A DNA stretch of 12,781 bases from Deltaproteobacteria bacterium ADurb.Bin026 (lineage in GTDB: Bacteria > Desulfobacterota > Syntrophorhabdia > Syntrophorhabdales > Syntrophorhabdaceae): NCBI GenBank assembly GCA_002071245.1, contig MWEV01000206.1, positions 1-12,781 on the forward strand, read 5' to 3'. This document shows positions 1-6,326 of the stretch, one piece after another. Within the stretch, counting starts at the first letter, position 1; each line of letters opens with the position of its first letter. The notes below the pieces were generated by a model. That model was not told the origin of the DNA. It made no database searches and saw only the letters and a list, made by a program, of their open reading frames with translations. The position numbers and the translations under genes are program-made.

Positions 1-930
1 CTTGACTTTGCCCTGTGGAAATCCTCGAAAGAGGGCGAACCTTTTTGGGTAACACCATTCGGAAATGGAAGACCTGGCTGGCACATAGAATGTTCTGTAA
101 TGAGCACAAAGTATCTTGGAAGCCCGTTCGATATACACGGTGGGGGGAAAGACCTCATCTTCCCGCACCATGAGAACGAAAGGGCACAATCAGAGGCAGC
201 CACAGGCATCAAATTTGTAAATTATTGGGTTCACAATGGTTTTGTAAACATAGATAAAGAAAAGATGTCAAAATCGTTGGGCAATTTTCTTTTAATAAGG
301 GATTTCATCAAGGGTTATCATCCTGAGGTGCTAAGGCTTTTTTTTCTTTCAACCCATTACAGGAGTCCTATCGATTATAATGAAAAGGCTATTGAAGATA
401 TCAATACTGCACTTTACAGGCTTTATTATACGCTTGAAAGGGTTGGGGAATTTGAAAATGCATACCATGGCAAAGAACTGGAATCTTCTGAAAAGGCAGA
501 TGAGTACGAACGGATGTTTTTCGAGGCTATGGATGATGATTTCAACACAGCGCTTGCCCTTTCCTGTGTATTTGATTTATCTAAGCTTATCAACAGGTTG
601 ATAGACCAAAAAGACAAAAACGCATTTCCAATTATTTTATACACAAAAAATGTGATGGTTAAACTTGCGAACATACTTGGCATCCTTTGTGACAGCTTTG
701 AGGAATTTGATGCAAGGGAAAAGAATCGTCACCTTAAACATATAGGATTAACTGCGGATATGATTCAAGACATGATACAGGAAAGGTTGGCCGCGAGAAA
801 AAACAAAGAATTCAAAAGGGCTGATGAGATTCGAGAGAAATTTTTAGAAAAGGGAATCGTATTGTTGGATACCCCAAAAGGCACGGAATGGAGAATAAAA
901 CACATACTTACGTTAAAAGGAGAGCAATAA
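1..930 (+). CDS. cysS: Cysteinyl-tRNA synthetase, C-terminal part (5' truncated by window edge)
   Basis: This class I aminoacyl-tRNA synthetase charges tRNA-Cys with cysteine in the cytoplasm. The frame is open from base 1, so the N-terminus with the HIGH motif lies outside the window; 309 codons plus the stop are visible. Recognisable elements are the GWHIEC segment (zinc-ligand Cys at about bases 91-93), the HGGGKDLIFPHHENE block carrying the other zinc ligands, and the KMSKS loop (bases 262-276), which binds ATP. The remainder is the helical DALR-type and anticodon-binding region. The ATG at 100 is an internal methionine and not the start. The stop is followed after one base by the next start, and the AAGGAG at 916-921 inside this gene serves as that gene's ribosome site, so the two are probably co-transcribed. 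The identification is secure from the motifs. Confidence 0.97.
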   Translation, partial: LDFALWKSSKEGEPFWVTPFGNGRPGWHIECSVMSTKYLGSPFDIHGGGKDLIFPHHENERAQSEAATGIKFVNYWVHNGFVNIDKEKMSKSLGNFLLIRDFIKGYHPEVLRLFFLSTHYRSPIDYNEKAIEDINTALYRLYYTLERVGEFENAYHGKELESSEKADEYERMFFEAMDDDFNTALALSCVFDLSKLINRLIDQKDKNAFPIILYTKNVMVKLANILGILCDSFEEFDAREKNRHLKHIGLTADMIQDMIQERLAARKNKEFKRADEIREKFLEKGIVLLDTPKGTEWRIKHILTLKGEQ

Positions 931-931
931 C

Positions 932-1480
932 ATGATGGAAGTGAGATTTCATGGAAGAGGTGGTCAGGGAGCAGTAACGTCAGCAGAACTCGTTGCCCAG
1001 GCCGCAATAAAAAGAAACCATTTTGCACAGGCATTCCCCAGTTTCGGACCTGAAAGAAGGGGTGCACCTGTGCAGGCATTCCTCAGGGTTTCAGAGAAAC
1101 CTATAAGGCTCAGGTCAAAGGTTTATCAGCCTGATAATGTCGTTATACTGGACTCCACGTTGTTGGGCGTTGTAAATCCCAGCGAAGGATTGAAAGAAAA
1201 AGGATTTGTTGTAATAAACTCTCATAAGTCTGCAGATGAGCTGAAAAAGCTTTTCCCTGGTCATAATATTGCATTTGTAGACGCATCTAAGATTGCAAAG
1301 GAAGAACTTGGTGTTCCAATTACCAATACCACAATGCTCGGCGCCCTTATAAAGGCGTCTGGTATTGTTGAGCTCGATGCACTCGAAGGTCCGGTAAGGG
1401 ATCGCTTTGGCGTTGTTGCTCAGAAAAACATCAATGCATACACAAGGGCATTCAAAGAGACTGTCATAGTCAAGGCATGA
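932..1480 (+). CDS. porG: 2-oxoacid:ferredoxin oxidoreductase gamma subunit (PorG/PorC-like), solitary
   Basis: The 182-residue protein is the size of the gamma subunit of pyruvate or 2-ketoisovalerate:ferredoxin oxidoreductases, which oxidatively decarboxylate 2-oxoacids to acyl-CoA and reduce ferredoxin. The family signature GRGGQG lies at residues 8-13. It is followed by the usual SAELVAQAAI helix and the FPSFGPERRGAPVQAF block, the typical gamma-domain core. Start: ATG at 932 (a second ATG follows at 935), with AAGGAG ten bases upstream inside the end of cysS. No delta, alpha or beta subunit gene follows, since the next gene is adenine deaminase. The protein must therefore pair with subunits encoded elsewhere, or it is an unlinked paralogue. 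The substrate (pyruvate, ketoisovalerate, oxoglutarate or indolepyruvate) cannot be told from this subunit, so the symbol is tentative. Confidence 0.85.
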   Translation: MMEVRFHGRGGQGAVTSAELVAQAAIKRNHFAQAFPSFGPERRGAPVQAFLRVSEKPIRLRSKVYQPDNVVILDSTLLGVVNPSEGLKEKGFVVINSHKSADELKKLFPGHNIAFVDASKIAKEELGVPITNTTMLGALIKASGIVELDALEGPVRDRFGVVAQKNINAYTRAFKETVIVKA

Positions 1481-1495
1481 CCTTGCAAGTTAACG

Positions 1496-1554
1496 CTGAA
1501 GCTAAGGATGAAGCCCCAAAGGGTTAATAAATTCAAACCTTTCCTTAGCTTCAG
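1496..1554 (+). promoter_or_regulatory. Large imperfect stem-loop between porG and ade
   Basis: A perfect 13-bp inverted repeat, CTGAAGCTAAGGA (1496-1508) and TCCTTAGCTTCAG (1542-1554), encloses a 33-base loop. Inside it, AAAGGGTT and AAACCTTT can extend the pairing with one mismatch. No T-run follows the right arm, so it is not a classical intrinsic terminator. It may protect or end the cysS-porG transcript, or act in the leader of ade. It shows no purine-riboswitch core. The structure is seen directly in the sequence; its role is unknown. Confidence 0.55.
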
Positions 1555-1577
1555 GTATTCATCACTTTATCCACAAT

Positions 1578-3203
1578 ATGAAGATCTCGGGTAACATTGT
1601 CGATGTCATAAATTCAAATGTTTTTTCTGGCAGTTTATTGATAGACAAAGGAAGGATAATCGATGTTGCCAGAGAAAACGAACGTTACAACACATTCATC
1701 GTTCCTGGTTTTATAGATGCACATGTCCATATTGAAAGCTCAATGCTTGTGCCATCGGAATTTGCAAGGCTCGCCGTTGGGCATGGTACTGTTGCAACGG
1801 TTTCCGATCCACATGAGATTGCAAACGTGCTGGGTGTGGATGGCATCAGATTCATGATTGAAAATGGAAATACCGTCCCATTCAATTTTAATTTCGGTGC
1901 TCCCCCATGTGTGCCTGCTACCCCGTTCGAAACCTCCGGTGCCAATCTCGATGCTGCTGACATCGATTTGTTGCTTGCCAGGAAAGATATAAAATATTTA
2001 AGCGAGATGATGAATTACCCCGGTGTTATAAACAAAGATGAAGAAGTGATTCAAAAGATTGCAATTGCTAAACGCCATGGAAAGCCGATAGATGGTCATG
2101 CACCTGGCCTTACAGGGGGTGCGCTTGAAAGATATGTCCGTGCCGGTATCTCGACAGATCATGAAACCATTAGTTATGATGAGGGTTTGGAAAAGATCTT
2201 GCTTGGTATGAAGCTTATTGTGAGGGAGGGTTCTGCAGCGAAAAACTTTGACGCATTAAGCCCTCTGATTATGAAATATGCAGATCAGTGCATGTTCTGT
2301 AGCGACGACAAACACCCTGATGACCTTGTTTCAGATCATATAGATGGACTGGTAAGAAAGGCATTACAAATGGGCATAGATGTAATGTCTGTGCTCAAAT
2401 GCGCCTGTATAACGCCTGTCATCCATTATGGGCTCGATGCAGGTCTGTTGCGTGTGGGAGATCGTGCAGATTTTATCGAGGTTGATAATCTTGAATGTTT
2501 TAATGTTCTGCGAACCTTCATCAACGGTGAGGTTGTTGCCGAACATGGAAAAACACTGCTGCCTCATGTGTCAGTGCCCTTCATAAACAAGTTTTGTGTA
2601 AACGAAAAGAGGGTGTCGGATTTTTTTATAAAAGATATGGGTAAGCCTGTTAATGTGATCGAGGTCATTAATGATCAGGTTGTTACTGGCAGGATGTCAA
2701 TGACCTGTAAATCCTGTGGTGGCAATCTGGTTTCTGATGTGAATAATGATATCTTAAAGCTTGTGGTGGTCAACCGTTATGAGGATTGTCCACCCTCGAT
2801 CGGGTTCGTTAAAAACTTTGGTCTGAAAAAAGGCGCCATTGCATCGTCTGTTGCTCATGATTCTCACAATATTGTTGCTGTTGGCACAACAGACGAAGAT
2901 ATATGCAATGCCGTCAATCTTGTTATCAAACAAAAAGGCGGGCTCTCTGTGGTGTATGGCGATGTAAGTGAAACCCTGCCTCTGCCTGTTGGTGGGCTTA
3001 TGAGTAATGAAGACGGATACAGCGTTGCTAAACGTTATTCAAGGCTTGACCTCATTGCCAAGCAGCTCGGATCACTTTTAAGCGCCCCATTCATGGCTCT
3101 ATCATTTATGCCGCTTCTTGTAATACCAAAACTCAAATTAAGCGACAAAGGCCTGTTTGATGGTGAAAAATTCCGTTTTATAGATTTGATAGGGGTTGAA
3201 TGA
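1578..3203 (+). CDS. ade: Adenine deaminase
   Basis: The enzyme hydrolyses adenine to hypoxanthine and ammonia in purine salvage. It belongs to the amidohydrolase superfamily and uses a binuclear metal centre. The 541 residues are slightly shorter than the E. coli and B. subtilis proteins, with the shortfall at the N-terminus. The metal-binding strand PGFIDAHVHIESSM (residues 43-56: His49, His51, Glu53) is followed by SDPHE (77-80), the DGHAPGLTG segment and the CSDDKHPDDL block, all diagnostic of the Ade family. The C-terminal adenine-deaminase domain is complete (VAHDSHNIVAVG, LPLPVGGLMS). I chose the ATG at 1578 because the protein then begins with the expected beta-sandwich segment (ISGNIVDV...). 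I see no good Shine-Dalgarno sequence before it, so the start is less sure than the gene. It converges with the gene on the other strand. Confidence 0.96.
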   Translation: MKISGNIVDVINSNVFSGSLLIDKGRIIDVARENERYNTFIVPGFIDAHVHIESSMLVPSEFARLAVGHGTVATVSDPHEIANVLGVDGIRFMIENGNTVPFNFNFGAPPCVPATPFETSGANLDAADIDLLLARKDIKYLSEMMNYPGVINKDEEVIQKIAIAKRHGKPIDGHAPGLTGGALERYVRAGISTDHETISYDEGLEKILLGMKLIVREGSAAKNFDALSPLIMKYADQCMFCSDDKHPDDLVSDHIDGLVRKALQMGIDVMSVLKCACITPVIHYGLDAGLLRVGDRADFIEVDNLECFNVLRTFINGEVVAEHGKTLLPHVSVPFINKFCVNEKRVSDFFIKDMGKPVNVIEVINDQVVTGRMSMTCKSCGGNLVSDVNNDILKLVVVNRYEDCPPSIGFVKNFGLKKGAIASSVAHDSHNIVAVGTTDEDICNAVNLVIKQKGGLSVVYGDVSETLPLPVGGLMSNEDGYSVAKRYSRLDLIAKQLGSLLSAPFMALSFMPLLVIPKLKLSDKGLFDGEKFRFIDLIGVE

Positions 3204-3223
3204 TATGTGATCTGCGCATATCA
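3201..3223. terminator. Short hairpin in the convergent gap after ade
   Basis: TGATATG (3201-3207, including the ade stop codon) pairs with CATATCA (3217-3223). A G-T wobble and a G-C pair extend this to a nine-step stem with a five-base loop. It lies between the ends of two converging genes, where a bidirectional terminator is expected, but neither side has a T-run. A weak or accessory terminator is all that can be supported. Confidence 0.3.
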
Positions 3224-3245
3224 TGTTGGAACCTTTGGCATTAAG

Positions 3246-4115
3246 TTATTCTGTTCCCTCAGTCCAGAATGAATGATCCAGCACAGTATTCATTACCCAA
3301 GGTTCTTCCCCAGGATTAGCAACTTTTAAAAATATTTCAGGGGCGCCCTTTTTTGGGATATAGACGATCCATGTTGCAATAGTTCTTTCCTTTTGAGGTG
3401 AACTACCTGTCCTCCATATGCTGTTATCATGTCCATCTCTTGTGTCTTCACTAAAGGCAACAAAATCATCAATTGTAAATGAACTGCCATGACCTTCCAA
3501 CATGGATTGTATGCGGTACAACCTTTTTTCACTGCTTTCTCCAATGTTTTTATTTAATTGAAGAAAATCTTCATCGATGTAATGGTTTGTATGAAAAAGC
3601 ACCCCGTCTGTTTTTGTTCTTACTGATACCTTACCATGCGGGGCAACTTCAATAATTGCAATGGCATCCTTATCTGCAACCATGTAAAATGAAGGACTGC
3701 TTTTTATAAAGAGATTTTGATTTTTTAAGACTGCCTCAACTGAGCCATGCATCCTTAAGACCTCTTCGTTTACACTTTTTGTGACCTGGCTTCCCGCCTT
3801 TTTTGATAAGCTGCTTGCTGTTGCGCTTACAATAGAAAGTCCCTTTTCGTTAATCCCCGCTACAAGACCGCCTCTTTTTCCTTTTACAACAGAGAATAAA
3901 CCCAGGTAGGTTAATCCCTTTTCAGGTATAATCAATTCCAGTTCACTTTTCTGCGGTTTTCTGTCACGGTTTTTTGCAAGCAATGCGCCTTCTCCCTGCA
4001 CCTTTTCCCCTGCAACCGCCCAGAGGGTACAAGCATGTGAACAATCAACGTAGCAAGCCAGAACAACGAGCATGAAAACACCGATGCGCCATAATAAGCT
4101 GCGAAGAATAATCAT
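3246..4115 (-). CDS. Exported Ntn-hydrolase (C45 acyltransferase / choloylglycine-hydrolase-like)
   Basis: The 289-residue protein has a signal peptide: charged start, hydrophobic stretch at residues 11-20, and an SHA cleavage motif at 26-28. Cleavage after Ala28 would put Cys29 (CTLWAVAG) at the mature N-terminus. A free N-terminal Cys is the catalytic nucleophile in N-terminal-nucleophile amidases such as acyl-CoA:6-aminopenicillanate acyltransferase (peptidase family C45) and bile-salt/penicillin V hydrolases (C59). Other residues in matching places are Arg50-Asp51 (KNRDRKP), Asn89 (GINEKGLSI), Asn177 (HTNHY) and Arg235 (IWRTGSS). Together these support an amide-bond hydrolase working outside the cytoplasmic membrane; the substrate is unknown. 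It lies 79 bp beyond metF, behind a probable terminator, so it is likely transcribed separately. No strong Shine-Dalgarno is seen before the ATG at 4115. The Cys21 context (VVLAC) is a poor lipobox, so I do not favour a lipoprotein. Confidence 0.75.
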   Translation of the reverse strand: MIILRSLLWRIGVFMLVVLACYVDCSHACTLWAVAGEKVQGEGALLAKNRDRKPQKSELELIIPEKGLTYLGLFSVVKGKRGGLVAGINEKGLSIVSATASSLSKKAGSQVTKSVNEEVLRMHGSVEAVLKNQNLFIKSSPSFYMVADKDAIAIIEVAPHGKVSVRTKTDGVLFHTNHYIDEDFLQLNKNIGESSEKRLYRIQSMLEGHGSSFTIDDFVAFSEDTRDGHDNSIWRTGSSPQKERTIATWIVYIPKKGAPEIFLKVANPGEEPWVMNTVLDHSFWTEGTE

Positions 4116-4146
4116 GAAAAGAAAATAACCTATTTTAAAAACAATG

Positions 4147-4190
4147 AAAACTTTTTTATTATGCTTGCCCGCCTATGGTAAAAAAGTTTT
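4147..4190 (-). terminator. AT-rich hairpin terminator after metF
   Basis: A perfect 12-bp inverted repeat, AAAACTTTTTTA (4147-4158) and TAAAAAAGTTTT (4179-4190), starts five bases beyond the metF stop. Read on the minus strand, the hairpin is followed shortly by a T-rich stretch (GTTTTTAAAA). It is the natural end of the hdr-mvhD-met transcript and separates it from the secreted hydrolase gene. The stem is almost all A-T, so efficiency may be modest. Being A/T-symmetric, it might act on both strands. Confidence 0.55.
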
Positions 4191-4194
4191 TCAT

Positions 4195-5115
4195 CTATGA
4201 AGGCCTGGGATAAAGTCCAGCAGCTTCGATTATTTCAGGCACTTTGTGTTCCCATTCGATTGCCATGATGTGTATACCGGCAATACCTTTTATTGTGCGA
4301 ACCTGCTCGATTATTTCAAGACATATCTTAATGCCTTCATCAGCGACTTCATCCTTTGGCGTGTCGTTTAAGCGTTTTATTAAGCCTTCGGGCACGTCCA
4401 TGCCTGGCACCGATGTTTTCATATATCGTGCCATACCTACGGATTTAAAAGGGGTAATACCGGCAAGGATATACATCTTTTCGTGGATACCCAAATCGCG
4501 CACCATCTCCATCCATTTACTGAATTTTTCAACGTTAAAAACGCACTGGGTCTGAACAAACTGGGCACCTGCCGCTGCCTTCTTTGCGAGTCTCAATGCC
4601 CTTATATCAAAGGGATCTGCAAAGGGATTTTCAACACAACCAATAAAGATGTCAGGTCTTCCTTTTATCTGTTCGCCGCTCAAAAATTTGCCGTCGTCCC
4701 TCATGCGTTTTACAGTTTGAATGAGTTGTATCGAATCGATATCAAAAACATTTTTTGCAGAAGGATGGTCTCCGAAACTCTGGTGGTCGCCAGAGAGACA
4801 GAGCAGATTATGGATACCCAATGCAGCGGCGCCGAGTATATCGCTTTGGATGGCAATCCTGTTCCTGTCTCTGCATACCATCTGCATTACAGGGTCAAAA
4901 CCCATTTCCTTTAGCACAAGAGATGCAGAGAAACTGCTCATTCTTACAACACTTGTCTGATTGTCGGTAACATTCACACCATCAACATATCCTTTGAGGA
5001 ATGCCCCTTTTTTCCTAATGGCTTCTGTGTCAGCGCCACGTGGAGGTCCGCATTCAGAGGTTACAGCAAAAGACCCGCTTTTCAATACCTTTTCAAGATT
5101 ACTTTCTGTGGTCAT
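4195..5115 (-). CDS. metF: 5,10-methylenetetrahydrofolate reductase
   Basis: MetF is a TIM-barrel flavoprotein interconverting 5,10-methylene- and 5-methyl-tetrahydrofolate, the last step of the methyl branch of the Wood-Ljungdahl pathway. In the 306-residue product the folate/FAD-site motifs appear in order: SECGPPRG (Glu21), NVTDNQ (Asp51), LCLSGDH (109-111), CVENPFADP and FVQTQCVF. The start at 5115 is preferred because it has GGGAGG ten bases upstream and overlaps the metV stop as ATGA, a classic coupling. The frame can be extended to a TTG at 5172, but that would overlap metV by 61 bases and add a non-conserved head. In Moorella, MetF has MetV as its obligate partner and receives electrons from the HdrABC-MvhD module rather than directly from NAD(P)H; the same linkage here makes that arrangement likely. 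Confidence 0.95.
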   Translation of the reverse strand: MTTESNLEKVLKSGSFAVTSECGPPRGADTEAIRKKGAFLKGYVDGVNVTDNQTSVVRMSSFSASLVLKEMGFDPVMQMVCRDRNRIAIQSDILGAAALGIHNLLCLSGDHQSFGDHPSAKNVFDIDSIQLIQTVKRMRDDGKFLSGEQIKGRPDIFIGCVENPFADPFDIRALRLAKKAAAGAQFVQTQCVFNVEKFSKWMEMVRDLGIHEKMYILAGITPFKSVGMARYMKTSVPGMDVPEGLIKRLNDTPKDEVADEGIKICLEIIEQVRTIKGIAGIHIMAIEWEHKVPEIIEAAGLYPRPS

Positions 5116-5780
5116 ATCCGTAAATCCTCCCTTATCCGTGTGCGCGGCCCCCCATCCCTGCTTGTTGACCAATCCTTAACAGGTTGTATTTCAAGATATT
5201 TTTCCATCATGTTCATCTGTTTAAGCCTGTCTATGATAAGCTGCCAGGCACAAGGGGTGTCTTTGTTTATTTCACAGCTTCCCCCCTGAGAGCCGCCACA
5301 TGGACCGTTAAGGATACTCTTTGCGCAGCGGGTAACTGGGCATATCCCGAGCGTTTTATCAAGGATGCAGTTGCCACAGCCTTGACATTTTTCCCTCCAG
5401 ACACCGTGTTCCTCAGAACTACCCATAAAGGTTGTGTTTACAGCAGGCACAACATACTTTTCCCTGTATGTTTCGGCAATAGTTTGAACGCCACAACCAC
5501 ATGCCATGGAGATTATTATCTCGTAATCGTTCACGAATGAACTGATACTCAAGGCGTATTCAGGGTCGCATTGTCTTTCAAGCGTGTGTTCTTTTATCTC
5601 GACGGGGATTATGTTTTTCAACCTTGACAATCGTATCTCCGATGCAAGGACTGCAACCTCTTTTGCACCGCCTACGGAGCAGACAGTTACACATTCATTG
5701 CAACCAAGAAGCAGTATCTTTTTGTAAGGTTTAAGCATTTCCATGATCTCTTCAAAGGGCTTTCTGTTTGCAACTATCAT
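5112..5780 (-). CDS. metV: MetV, Fe-S/zinc partner subunit of methylenetetrahydrofolate reductase
   Basis: The 222-residue protein matches the MTHFR C-terminal (MetV) family, which links MetF to electron donors in acetogens and other Wood-Ljungdahl organisms. It is rich in cysteine: GCNECVTVC (Cys27, 30, 34), Cys71, ACGCG (94, 96), then KCQGCGNC (132, 135, 138), GICPVTRC (147, 152), GPCGGS (161), Cys169 and Cys177. The family is known to bind Fe-S clusters and zinc; assigning individual ligands is inference. The start at 5780 has AAGGAG six bases upstream. The stop overlaps the metF start by four bases (ATGA), so the two subunits should be made in step. The gene lies 51 bp after mvhD. Confidence 0.92.
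   Translation of the reverse strand: MIVANRKPFEEIMEMLKPYKKILLLGCNECVTVCSVGGAKEVAVLASEIRLSRLKNIIPVEIKEHTLERQCDPEYALSISSFVNDYEIIISMACGCGVQTIAETYREKYVVPAVNTTFMGSSEEHGVWREKCQGCGNCILDKTLGICPVTRCAKSILNGPCGGSQGGSCEINKDTPCAWQLIIDRLKQMNMMEKYLEIQPVKDWSTSRDGGPRTRIREDLRI
5126..5131 (-). promoter_or_regulatory. Ribosome binding site deciding the metF start
   Basis: GGGAGG on the minus strand lies ten bases before the ATG at 5115 and within the end of metV. It supports this start over the TTG at 5172, which has no such site. Confidence 0.75.
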
Positions 5781-5831
5781 ACATCTCTCCTTCCATGCTC
5801 ATTTTTTTATTGCTTACTCACCTTACCAAGT

Positions 5832-6251
5832 TTATTCAACCTGTTTTTTCGCCGGATTAGGTCCCAGGGCCTTTATCTTTTCAGTCATCTCGCGGGCGAT
5901 TTCTGCAAAACGCCTGCCATCGGCTGCCGAAATATTGTACATAGCAACCCGCTCAGCGCCGATGCCTGTTTCTTCGAGTAATGATTTTATATATTCAACA
6001 CGTTTCTTTGCCCTGATATTGCCTGTTAAAAAATGACATTCTCCTTCAAGACAACCAATGAGACAGACCCCGTCTGCACCATTCTCGAATGCCTTTAGAA
6101 TGAACAGGATGTCTACCCTGCCGGTGCAGGGAACCTTGATAATTTTTATGTTTGTTGGATATGAAAGTCTCATCGAACCTGACAGGTCCGCCGCGCTATA
6201 ACCTCAGTACTCACAACAAAATGCAATAATTTCAGGTTCAAAATGTTCCAT
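5832..6251 (-). CDS. mvhD: MvhD-type electron-transfer subunit, selenoprotein (in-frame UGA = Sec16)
   Basis: The gene reads from ATG 6251 (AGAGG four bases upstream) through an in-frame TGA at 6206-6204 to the stop at 5832, giving 139 residues. MvhD/FlpD proteins carry a [2Fe-2S] cluster and pass electrons between a donor subunit and HdrA. The first residues match the family head: an EIIAFCC segment with Cys12-Cys13, then EY, Sec16 and GYSAADLSG, the place where relatives have CCxxC and a YAxADLAG segment. The family core follows: PTNIKIIKVPCTGRVD (Cys42), GADGVCLIGCLEGECHF (Cys63, 67, 72), then a helical tail. Homology continues in the same frame on both sides of the TGA, and a SECIS-like hairpin follows it, so this is selenocysteine and not a nonsense mutation. 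A caller that treats TGA as stop would report only the 113 residues from 6173. Selenoprotein forms of this subunit are known in methanogens and some deltaproteobacteria. Confidence 0.9.
6174..6206 (-). promoter_or_regulatory. UGA selenocysteine codon with bacterial SECIS hairpin
   Basis: Read on the minus strand, the UGA (6206-6204) is followed by a 7-step stem CGGACCT / AGGTTCG (6190-6184 and 6180-6174, one G-U pair) closed by a GTC loop. The loop G and U are the 21st and 22nd bases after the UGA. Bacterial SECIS elements lie inside the coding region just after the UGA and present a GU in a small apical loop at this distance (fdhF of E. coli is similar), where SelB binds. The stem is short, but position and loop fit. 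Confidence 0.75.
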
Positions 6252-6270
6252 AAAACCTCTGTTTAAATGA

Positions 6271-6322
6271 AGGTGGTTGGATGATTTGATTGTTCAATGT
6301 TCAGCCAATCATCCAACCATCT
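6271..6322 (-). promoter_or_regulatory. Strong stem-loop between hdrA and mvhD
   Basis: A 16-bp inverted repeat with one mismatch, AGGTGGTTGGATGATT (6271-6286) and AATCATCCAACCATCT (6307-6322), has a 20-base loop containing the tandem GTTCAATGTTCA. It starts five bases beyond the hdrA stop and ends 20 bases before the mvhD start codon. On the minus strand no T-run follows, so it need not terminate. A processing, stability or attenuation element that sets the hdrA to mvhD ratio is possible. A small dispersed repeat is the alternative. Confidence 0.6.
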
Positions 6323-6326
6323 TTTT

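Noticed and set aside
1481..1577. Purine riboswitch before ade
   Set aside because: The stem-loop lacks the three-way junction and conserved core bases of purine riboswitches that I would expect to recognise.
5116..5172. Upstream TTG start for metF adding 19 residues
   Set aside because: The extension overlaps metV by 61 bases and is not MetF-like. The ATG at 5115 has GGGAGG and an ATGA overlap.
6204..6206. TGA in mvhD as a nonsense mutation or the gene as a pseudogene
   Set aside because: Family sequence continues in the same frame on both sides, the codon sits at a conserved Cys site, and a SECIS-like hairpin follows it.
6291..6301. An 11-base word TGTTCAATGTT, also found at 11266-11276
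   Set aside because: Two copies of an AT-rich 11-mer, one of them crossing a coding overlap, are too little to call a repeat family.
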